Origin: an uncultured Prevotellaceae bacterium
GTDB lineage: Bacteria > Bacteroidota > Bacteroidia > Bacteroidales > Bacteroidaceae
Reading direction: 5' to 3'
Assembly (NCBI GenBank): GCA_945787625.1
Contig: CALZJL010000003.1
Location: 1-29,890, forward strand
Length of the DNA stretch: 29,890 nucleotides
Part shown: in pieces, positions 18,300-25,322 of the stretch
How the letters are laid out: each line of letters begins with the position of its first letter
Numbering within the stretch: the first letter of the stretch is position 1
The notes under the pieces: generated by a model
What the model saw: the letters and a program-made list of their open reading frames with translations, nothing else
What the model was told of the DNA's origin: nothing
Databases searched by the model: none
Translations under genes and position numbers: made by a program

Positions 18300-21200
18300 T
18301 TAGAAACCAAGATTTACGCTACATGTGAATGACCTGCTGCGTGGTACCTTTGCATTGTCGATTGCTGGATTGAAACCATTGGGGCTAACTTCAGGATCGA
18401 CACCTGTGTACTTGCTGAAGCATGCAATGTTGTTGATTGATGCTGAGAAATTGAGTGTTCTGATACCGCACTTCTTGAAGAAAGCTATCTTCTGTGGCTC
18501 AACATCATACTTGAACTGTATGTACTGGATGCGGAAGTAGTCTCCGTTCTCTACATAACGGTCGCTAGGCAATGAGTTGTAGCTCTTGACGCCTGTACCA
18601 TATTCGTTCATGGCTCGTGGCATTTCGGTGACATCGCCATTCTTGCGCCAACGCCATGTGGTCGCGTATGACTGGTTGTTGTTGTTGGTCATGCTCTCGT
18701 AGGTGGCACGTGAGTTGTTGATGACCATGCTGCCTACGCGGAAGTTGAAGCCGATGTTCATGCTGAACTTGCCGTAGAAGAATGTCAGACCGCCACCACC
18801 GAAGAGCTTGGGGTTGGAGTTGCCGAGATACTGCATATCGTAGCGGTCTATCTGGCCGTCGTTGTTCATGTCTTCGTAGATGGCATCACCACCACGGAAC
18901 TGATAGCGTGAGCCGCCATCGTTGTTGTATACGTAGTACATAGGCAGCGGGCTTCCCTTCTGGTCGGTGAGCATATTGCCGTTGGCATCGTAGGCGATAG
19001 GGCAAGTGGAATTGTCACCACGGCGAGCCGCAGCGGCTGCGGTGTTGATCTTATTGTGGTTCAGGTCATAACCTGTTGCTGTCCAGCCGTTGTTGAGCAT
19101 GTCCTTAAACTCGTTGTAGTTGGAAGCAACTCTCTTCTCGCCGTTCATTTCAAGGGCTTCGTTGTAGCCGTATGCTGACCAGCTGTTGACTTCATAGCCG
19201 TTGTGATCGTAGTCATAGCTGTATACGCCCTTGTACTTCAGACCGTAGATAGAGCCAAGTGCGTTGCCTATCTGCACGCGCTTGTTCCAGGACTGGTTGG
19301 TGGGCTGCCAGCTCTCTGAACCGTTGACTGACTCGAGATAGAGACTGTTGAGCTCCTGTACTTCGTTGAAGTTCTGTGAGAGGTTGAGGCGCGCCTTCAT
19401 GCTGAACTTGCCGACCTTGGCAAACTTGGCTGTGTTGAGGTTCATTTCCCAACCCTTGTTGTACATCTCACCGCCGTTCATCTTGGCAATCGTGTTGAAT
19501 CCGTTGGCACTTGGGATATTGATGTCGCTGATGAGCAGGTCGGTGGTCTTACGGCCGTACACTTCAAACTCGCCTGTGAAGAAGTCTTCAAACAGCCCGA
19601 GGTTGAAACCGAGGTTCCAGATGGAGGTCTTCTCCCAGCGTATGCTCTGGAGTGAGAGGTTCTCGGGTACGATGACGTCATGACCGAGATATTTACCTGA
19701 TGAGCCGTAGCGGTTGTACTGGTTGTTAGAGCCGATTGATGAGTTGCCGTAGATACCGAACGTCGGGCGGAATGCAAGCATTGAGAGCCATTTGTTTGAC
19801 CACTTCATGAAGCCTTCGTCGGAGATGTTCCAACGTGCTGCGATGTAGGGGAAAGTACCGTACTTGTTGCCTGAGCCGAAGTTTGTGCTACCGTCGATAC
19901 GTACGCTGGCATCAAGGTTGTACTTTGACTTGTATGAGTAGTGAGCCTGGAAATAGAAGCTCTGCCCGCGCCATGAGCCGTTGTATGCGCTGGCTGCGTT
20001 GAGCATACCGTTTGAGGTGTAGTCGTTGACACCATCGGGGAGATTCCACTTGCCGACAGACTGGCTGTTGCTGTTGCCTGAGCTCAACTCGAAACGTGCC
20101 AGACCGCTAAGGCTGTGGTCGGGATTCTTGAATGCGCTGTAGAAACGGAGGTCGTGGCGAGTGAAGAACTCAAGTGACTTGTACTCGCTGTTGCCGACTG
20201 TATTACGGTTGTTGTTGCCAAGGTCGCTGCCGTTGCTGCCACCCCAAATCCAAGGCATATTGGTAAGGTATGATGGGGTGTATGAGACGTCTGTGGTGTT
20301 GTAGATGTTGAGCTGCACATCGCCTACGTAGTTCAGACGCCACTTGTCGTCGCTCTTGCCAAGAAGCTTGTACTCGAGCGAGAACTGGGGGTGCAGTTCG
20401 TAGGTCTTCTGGTCGCTGGTACACTCGTTGGCGTAGGCGATGGGGTTGCCGTTGGCAAACATGTCGCGCAGTTCCCATGAAGTGTAGGTACCATCATTGT
20501 CCAGACGGCTTGAGTTAGAACTTGAGATGTTGGCGGCAATGGGGAGCATGTAGAAGTAGTTGTTGCTCTGACGGTATATGCCTGTGCCATCGGGATCGTT
20601 CCACTCGTAGATGGTCATGTTAGGCATGGCCTTGTACGCCTTTCCGTTGGCTGTGTTGGCTACGGAGTTGTTGTGACGGGTAGAGAATGTGAGTGGGATA
20701 TTTGCGCTGAACTTGATGCGGTCGCTGACCCAATAGTCGAGTGTAGTCGTGGTGCTGAAGCGATCGAAGCTCTGGTTGATGTTGGTACCCTTGTTGGTGT
20801 CATAGCCTGCGCCAATACGGAATGTGGCCTTCTCACCACCACCGCTTAGTGTCAGATAGTAGTGGTGCTCCTGACCGAACTGCTGTACGGCGTTTACCCA
20901 ATCTGTGTTCTTGTTGTAGTTGTTGTAGATGTAGTCGTACTTGTTCTTCGGGTACTCAAGCTCTGGAATTTCCTTGTCCCAGCCGTTCTTGGGGTTGAAG
21001 AGTGACTCCTTCATGTACATGGTATACTCGTCGCCGTTGAGCATACGATAGCCTTCGGGCTGCCATGTGCCTGTAAACTTGTAGTTGAACGTCACGCTGG
21101 TCTTGCCGCGCTTACCGCGTTTGAGCTTGATTTCGATTACACCGTTTGAGCCTTTCGAACCCCACTTGGCGGCTGCACCGTCCTTGAGGACCGTGACGCT

Positions 21201-21890
21201 CTCGATGTCTTCGGTGTTGACGTTGAGCAGGGTGGAGAACATCTCCTCGTTGTCGAGGTCGCTGAAGTCTATACCGTTGAAGGCATCGTCGGGAAGCTCC
21301 TGGATATGGTCGTTGACTACGATCAGGGGCTGGCCGTTACCGTTGAGGGTGCTCGTACCACGCAGACGCATGGTGGTACCTGCTCCTGCATTACCTGAGT
21401 TGGCCACGATGTCAAGACCTGCAATCTGGCCTTGAAGGGCTTCGTCGACTGAGGTGAATGCGAGACCGTCGAGTTCGCTCATGTCAAACTTCTGTACGGC
21501 TCCTGCAAACTCCTTGGCTGGAATGTCAAGACCTGTGGTGGCGGCCATCTTCTTTGCCTTGATGGTCACGTCCTTGAGGACCTTGGCGTTCTCCTGGAGC
21601 TTGATCTTGAATACGGTCTTACCTGCTACGGGGACAGTATATGTCTTGTAGCCCATGTAGCTGACAACAAGGTTGCTCTTGCTGTCTTTGATGGTCATGG
21701 TAAAGTTACCGTTGAAGTCGGTGACGGTGGCGTTGAGGACACGGTTGTTCTTGTCCATTTCCTTGATGTTGGCACCGATAATCACATCGAAATCATCCGA
21801 TACTGTACCGGAGATGCGTTGCTGCGCATTTGCTGGTAGTGCCGCAATCATGATGGCACACAGCGCAAAAAACTTCATTATCTTGTTCAT
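18300..21890 (-). CDS. SusC/RagA family TonB-dependent outer-membrane transporter
   Basis: A TonB-dependent outer-membrane importer of 1196 residues, second gene of the operon. Parts in order are: signal peptide ending NAQQ (about 23); a carboxypeptidase-regulatory-like domain (24-97, ISGTVSDDFDVIIGANI...); a TonB-box-like LKDVTIKAKKM (105-115); a plug (about 125-258) with TTMRLRGTSTLNGNGQPLIV and the signature WGSKGSNGVIEIKLKRGK (243-260); and then the barrel, ending in the terminal strand FTCSVNLGF. No N-terminal STN signalling domain is present, so it is not expected to signal through an anti-sigma factor. Eleven bases separate it from the preceding FAS1 lipoprotein, and twelve from its SusD partner. 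The family call is secure; the imported ligand is unknown. Confidence 0.97.
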   Translation of the reverse strand: MNKIMKFFALCAIMIAALPANAQQRISGTVSDDFDVIIGANIKEMDKNNRVLNATVTDFNGNFTMTIKDSKSNLVVSYMGYKTYTVPVAGKTVFKIKLQENAKVLKDVTIKAKKMAATTGLDIPAKEFAGAVQKFDMSELDGLAFTSVDEALQGQIAGLDIVANSGNAGAGTTMRLRGTSTLNGNGQPLIVVNDHIQELPDDAFNGIDFSDLDNEEMFSTLLNVNTEDIESVTVLKDGAAAKWGSKGSNGVIEIKLKRGKRGKTSVTFNYKFTGTWQPEGYRMLNGDEYTMYMKESLFNPKNGWDKEIPELEYPKNKYDYIYNNYNKNTDWVNAVQQFGQEHHYYLTLSGGGEKATFRIGAGYDTNKGTNINQSFDRFSTTTTLDYWVSDRIKFSANIPLTFSTRHNNSVANTANGKAYKAMPNMTIYEWNDPDGTGIYRQSNNYFYMLPIAANISSSNSSRLDNDGTYTSWELRDMFANGNPIAYANECTSDQKTYELHPQFSLEYKLLGKSDDKWRLNYVGDVQLNIYNTTDVSYTPSYLTNMPWIWGGSNGSDLGNNNRNTVGNSEYKSLEFFTRHDLRFYSAFKNPDHSLSGLARFELSSGNSNSQSVGKWNLPDGVNDYTSNGMLNAASAYNGSWRGQSFYFQAHYSYKSKYNLDASVRIDGSTNFGSGNKYGTFPYIAARWNISDEGFMKWSNKWLSMLAFRPTFGIYGNSSIGSNNQYNRYGSSGKYLGHDVIVPENLSLQSIRWEKTSIWNLGFNLGLFEDFFTGEFEVYGRKTTDLLISDINIPSANGFNTIAKMNGGEMYNKGWEMNLNTAKFAKVGKFSMKARLNLSQNFNEVQELNSLYLESVNGSESWQPTNQSWNKRVQIGNALGSIYGLKYKGVYSYDYDHNGYEVNSWSAYGYNEALEMNGEKRVASNYNEFKDMLNNGWTATGYDLNHNKINTAAAAARRGDNSTCPIAYDANGNMLTDQKGSPLPMYYVYNNDGGSRYQFRGGDAIYEDMNNDGQIDRYDMQYLGNSNPKLFGGGGLTFFYGKFSMNIGFNFRVGSMVINNSRATYESMTNNNNQSYATTWRWRKNGDVTEMPRAMNEYGTGVKSYNSLPSDRYVENGDYFRIQYIQFKYDVEPQKIAFFKKCGIRTLNFSASINNIACFSKYTGVDPEVSPNGFNPAIDNAKVPRSRSFTCSVNLGF

Positions 21891-21901
21891 GGCATATAGA
21901 T

Positions 21902-24900
21902 TTATCGGATTTTGAATCTCTCAACGTATCTGCTCAACGACTGTGGGTCTTCTGATGTGGGCAGTTCGGGCATGAGAGCTTTGTCTATGAGGTGTACCAC
22001 GGCGTAGTTAGAGTACTCTACCTGAAGACCATTCATCGTAGTGGCGTTCTTCACAGCTTTGTTGCACGAACGGTCGCAGGTCATGATGTTCTTGACGTCA
22101 CGGCCATTGTATTTCTCGACTACGTCAGCCCAGTCTGTGCCTTCTTGTTTGGTGGAAACAGAAAGAGTGCCTCCAACGCGCTTTGCGTAAACCTTGTTGA
22201 ACACTTGATGCTCGTTGTCGAAGCTGTTGGTCACCATCTCCTTGTTGACGTCGGATTTGTCGACGAAGATGCTATTGTCGACGAAGTGCATACGTACGAA
22301 GTTAGTCAGCAGTACGATGTTTTTCTGGAGCTCAAGGCTGTCTTCGCGTTTTGCGATATTGCCTTCGTCATCCTTGTCGTATCCTTCATACTTTTCGTAT
22401 ACTTCCTGCCATGTGGGCAGACCTGCCGCGATGGCTTCGTCAATGGCTTCGTTGGTGGGGGCGAAGACTGTATAGTTGTAGTTCTGCCAGAAGCTGACGT
22501 TGTAGTCCATACCATTGCGGTTGCTTACGAAGGTTTCGTATTTTTCGATGGCTGCCTGAAGCTGCTTCAACTGTGACGGGATGTTGATGTCGTACTGGGT
22601 CTCGTCTACCAGACCTGATTTCTTGATGAGCTCGTCAAGAGGTATGTCTGGGTGGTCGCAGTACTCGTAGAACTTCTGGTAGGGGTTGTTCTCGGCTGCG
22701 CCCTCTGCCTCGTCCTGCTTGTCTTTCTTGAAGCCGCGTGGCACATTGGCCAGTACGCTCCATGCTGAGCGCGATGCAGGGATAAGCGGAGCGTCCATGG
22801 TGAAGGTGAATCCGTTCTTGTAGCTACCGAAGACCTCTACGTTTGCCTTGATTACGCCTGTTGCGCATTCTGCATGCTTGGCCTTGTCAATCTCACGCTC
22901 GTTCTCGAGCTGGAAGCCTCCCTGTGCGTAGGCTACCTGCCCGTTTTCGCGTGTCACTTTGACACCCATGCCGCTCTTGGTGAGGTAGTATTCGTCAGTC
23001 TCTGCATCGTTGATTTTCGGTATGAGCCTGGTTCCGTCGTCGATATAGTCAGTTCCGACCTCCTGATGTACGATGGTGTTGTCTTCGAGCATCTGGCGCA
23101 GGCGGTTGAGTTGCTCTGCCTTGTCGAGGTACTGTCTGGTCTGGCCTTCTACGTTGCCCACCTTGAGAATCTTACCGTTGACAATGTCGTAGTCGGCTAT
23201 TGAGTAGATCTTCTTCCCGTCGACGGTAATGTAGTTCTGACCGCTTCCGTTCTTGAACGGGAACTCGCTCTTGCTTCCATCGATGTAGAGGAAGCGTACT
23301 ACGCGGCCAGCTGTCACGTTCTTGTTGGCCATCTGTGTACCTGTCACGTTGGCTACAAAGCTGACTGGATCGTAGTAGTATTTCAGGGCTTCGTCCGTCG
23401 GCAGGAAGAATGTGAAGCAACTGCGCATGGCCTTGAGGTATGCGAAGTAGTTGAGACCCATCTGAGGGTTTTGCTTGTTCTCGCTGTCTGAGTAGATAGC
23501 CCAGTTCATAATCTTGTTGGTAGACTCACCCTTGAGGTATGCCGGTGTGGCTACGCAGTCGAAGTCGGTCGGGGTATATACATTATTCATAATATATACG
23601 GGACCATTGCAGGCGAGTTCTACCTTTTCGATGTTACCTCCCTCTGCCACGAGCTTGGTGTCGTTCTCGGTGAATATCTGCTGCTGTGATGTGGGGTCAA
23701 TCAGCTTGAGCATCTTTGAGGGTACAGAGCTTACGAAGCTGGTGAACATCACGTTGTTGATAATCTCTCTGAAACGTGAGAGGGGTATTTGGTCGATATC
23801 CTCGAGTAGGTATTCGAACCCTTGACCCTCCAGGGCATACTCGTTGGGAGAGTGAGGGTTGAGGGTGTACTCCTCGATGAGTACGCGACCACCGCCCTGT
23901 CTGAAGTATTCGAGCATGCTGGCGTCGTTGGAGACGAAGATGGCACCCATGTCTTTTGTCGGGTCAGACCCCTCGGGGAAGTACTCGTTCCACCCCGGAT
24001 CAAATTTGAGTTTACCCTTGCCGCCTGCAAAGAGGTTGCCGCGCCAGTCTTCGGCGACCTCAACGTTGACGTTAGAGATAGAACCGTATGAGCGGTCTGA
24101 ATAGTAACGCTTTACGTAGATGGTGTCGTCTACGGGGAAATCTGGGTGCAGCAGACGATATTGGCGTGCCAGATCTACGCTATGGAATGGTACTGAGAAA
24201 CGCTCCAGGATATGGCTGAAGATTTTTGTCTTACCATTGGTGCGGATGACCTCTGCCATGTTTGCCTTGGGGACAAGTGGCGTAGACGTGTAGTTGAGGT
24301 AGCCATTGAGACATACGAGATCTGTAGAGTCGAGTTTTGAATCGTAGATATGTACGTCGCTTGTGATGCGGTCGGCACCATTCATGAGTACGTGGAAATC
24401 GAGCTTGTCATCAATCTGGTTTTTTGCCATATACTCGTTGGTAAAGTGGATGAGCATTGAGGCTGAAGCGTCTTGAGCCATGAGGATACTCTCCTTGGTG
24501 AGAGTGCCGTTCTTGATGCGTGCCCATTGGTCTACCTCCGGCTGAACATTGCCGTTCTCGTCCACTTCGGGGTGAATCTGTTTGTCTATGTTCCAATATG
24601 AATGGAAGAGGTCTGCGACTTTCACGCTCGTGATTGAGTCTGTCGGCGCAGTCTTAGTGTAGTGGCGGAGGGTCTCACCACGTGTGGGGTTGGAGCCTGT
24701 GCTGCTTGCGAGGTTCTCCATCACGATGGCGTTGGGAAGCATGCTGGTGTTGAGCAGCAGCAGCTTCTGGGCTTTTGAGAGCTTGTCGTAGCTCGTGGCG
24801 TAGTGCCATGGGTTGGTCTCGGGCAGTTGGGCGTTGTCTGCAAAGAACTTTGCCCAAGCATCGTCGTCAGCCGCAAATACGGTACGTGAACCTGTCTTGG

Positions 24901-25156
24901 ACAGAATCTCGGCAAGTTCTGTCTTTTCTCCGTCAGAGTTGGCACTCGTGTTGAGCTCCTTGTCGTTGATGAGCTGCAAGAACATCTTGTGATTGCCACT
25001 CTCTTCAAGAGTCTCGTAAATGCTGGAGTTAAGGAATGATGGCTTTTCTTCGTCCAGAGTGTAGTCATCGGTACAACTGGAAAGGCCACCTCCTAAGGCT
25101 GCCAGACATACGATCAAAGTCTTGGACTTACTCCATTTTTTGAAACGGTTTGTCAT
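21902..25156 (-). CDS. Large lipoprotein with four FAS1-like repeats
   Basis: First gene of the operon, 1084 residues. The signal ends GLSSC (Cys28), followed by TDDYTLDEE, an acidic surface-export-like sequence. Four FAS1-like units can be read from the paired landmarks of the fold. Unit 1 has TVFAADDDAW (92-101) and LNGYLNYTSTPLVP (283-296). Unit 2 has AIFVSNDASMLEYF (405-418) and VYIMNNVYTPTDF (520-532). Unit 3 has FFLPTDEALKYY (583-594) and NGFTFTMDAPLIP (781-793). Unit 4 has TVFAPTNEAIDEA (896-908) and YAVVHLIDKALMPE (1051-1064). Unit 4 is closest to the consensus. There is no enzymatic motif. FAS1 proteins act in adhesion and ligand binding. The position ahead of SusC/SusD suggests a surface receptor for the imported ligand (inference). 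It follows a leader that contains a promoter-like box. Confidence 0.87.
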   Translation of the reverse strand: MTNRFKKWSKSKTLIVCLAALGGGLSSCTDDYTLDEEKPSFLNSSIYETLEESGNHKMFLQLINDKELNTSANSDGEKTELAEILSKTGSRTVFAADDDAWAKFFADNAQLPETNPWHYATSYDKLSKAQKLLLLNTSMLPNAIVMENLASSTGSNPTRGETLRHYTKTAPTDSITSVKVADLFHSYWNIDKQIHPEVDENGNVQPEVDQWARIKNGTLTKESILMAQDASASMLIHFTNEYMAKNQIDDKLDFHVLMNGADRITSDVHIYDSKLDSTDLVCLNGYLNYTSTPLVPKANMAEVIRTNGKTKIFSHILERFSVPFHSVDLARQYRLLHPDFPVDDTIYVKRYYSDRSYGSISNVNVEVAEDWRGNLFAGGKGKLKFDPGWNEYFPEGSDPTKDMGAIFVSNDASMLEYFRQGGGRVLIEEYTLNPHSPNEYALEGQGFEYLLEDIDQIPLSRFREIINNVMFTSFVSSVPSKMLKLIDPTSQQQIFTENDTKLVAEGGNIEKVELACNGPVYIMNNVYTPTDFDCVATPAYLKGESTNKIMNWAIYSDSENKQNPQMGLNYFAYLKAMRSCFTFFLPTDEALKYYYDPVSFVANVTGTQMANKNVTAGRVVRFLYIDGSKSEFPFKNGSGQNYITVDGKKIYSIADYDIVNGKILKVGNVEGQTRQYLDKAEQLNRLRQMLEDNTIVHQEVGTDYIDDGTRLIPKINDAETDEYYLTKSGMGVKVTRENGQVAYAQGGFQLENEREIDKAKHAECATGVIKANVEVFGSYKNGFTFTMDAPLIPASRSAWSVLANVPRGFKKDKQDEAEGAAENNPYQKFYEYCDHPDIPLDELIKKSGLVDETQYDINIPSQLKQLQAAIEKYETFVSNRNGMDYNVSFWQNYNYTVFAPTNEAIDEAIAAGLPTWQEVYEKYEGYDKDDEGNIAKREDSLELQKNIVLLTNFVRMHFVDNSIFVDKSDVNKEMVTNSFDNEHQVFNKVYAKRVGGTLSVSTKQEGTDWADVVEKYNGRDVKNIMTCDRSCNKAVKNATTMNGLQVEYSNYAVVHLIDKALMPELPTSEDPQSLSRYVERFKIR

Positions 25157-25207
25157 AGGTCTGTTTGTTTATGGTTATTTTTATTTATTCTGTTTATGGC
25201 GCACTAT

Positions 25208-25222
25208 CCCCTTTTTAAAGGG
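25208..25222 (-). other. Small hairpin in the leader of the FAS1/SusCD operon
   Basis: On the minus strand CCCTTTAAAAAGGGG can fold into a short stem (CCC/GGG plus A-T pairs) about 52 bases ahead of the start codon of the four-repeat FAS1 gene. It has no T run after it, so it is not a terminator. It could stabilise the messenger or bind a regulator, or be chance in AT-rich DNA. Confidence 0.25.
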
Positions 25223-25243
25223 AATTTCCACGCTTTGCTGAAA

Positions 25244-25251
25244 CAAATTTA
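25244..25251 (-). promoter_or_regulatory. Putative promoter of the FAS1/SusCD operon
   Basis: The minus strand reads TAAATTTG here, an exact match to the Bacteroidota -7 box TAnnTTTG. At the expected -33 distance only a weak ATTT-like match is found, and that place overlaps the hairpin of the upstream terminator. A start near 25237 would give a leader of roughly 80 bases, which contains a small hairpin and an A/T-rich stretch. The assignment rests on consensus and on being the only intergenic space before the operon. Confidence 0.45.
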
Positions 25252-25271
25252 GCAAATTTTACGAAAATTAA

Positions 25272-25303
25272 AATCGCCCAATCACTACTAAGATTGGGCG
25301 ATT
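25272..25303 (-). terminator. Terminator after the penicillin-binding protein gene
   Basis: A perfect 12-bp inverted repeat pairs 25272-25283 (AATCGCCCAATC) with 25292-25303 (GATTGGGCGATT) around an 8-base loop. On the minus strand it is followed by TTAATTTTCGT, a moderate T-rich tail. It lies 19 bases past the stop of the penicillin-binding protein gene and most likely ends the lpxA-to-PBP transcription unit. Confidence 0.85.
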
Positions 25304-25322
25304 AACAAGAATTAACAAAGTT

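Larger units (their letters stand above)
6218..25156 (-). other. Predicted seven-gene FAS1/SusCD operon
   Basis: Seven consecutive same-strand genes encode only cell-surface or secreted products: FAS1(x4), SusC, SusD, FAS1(x2), FAS1(x2), SusC, SusD. The gaps in order are 11, 12, 17, 70, 31 and 12 bases, and no terminator-like hairpin was noticed in any of them. Terminator hairpins stand on both outer sides (25272-25303 belongs to the upstream unit, 6159-6195 closes this one). It lacks the hydrolases and regulators of a standard polysaccharide utilisation locus. Co-transcription is inferred from spacing. Confidence 0.8.

Noticed and set aside
21992..22576. Plus-strand open frame (194 codons) inside the four-repeat FAS1 gene
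   Set aside because: It lies fully antisense to a signal-bearing FAS1 lipoprotein whose motifs continue through this region.
6218..25156. Calling the surface-protein cluster a classical polysaccharide utilisation locus
   Set aside because: No carbohydrate-active enzyme, sulfatase or regulator is present, so a glycan substrate cannot be claimed.
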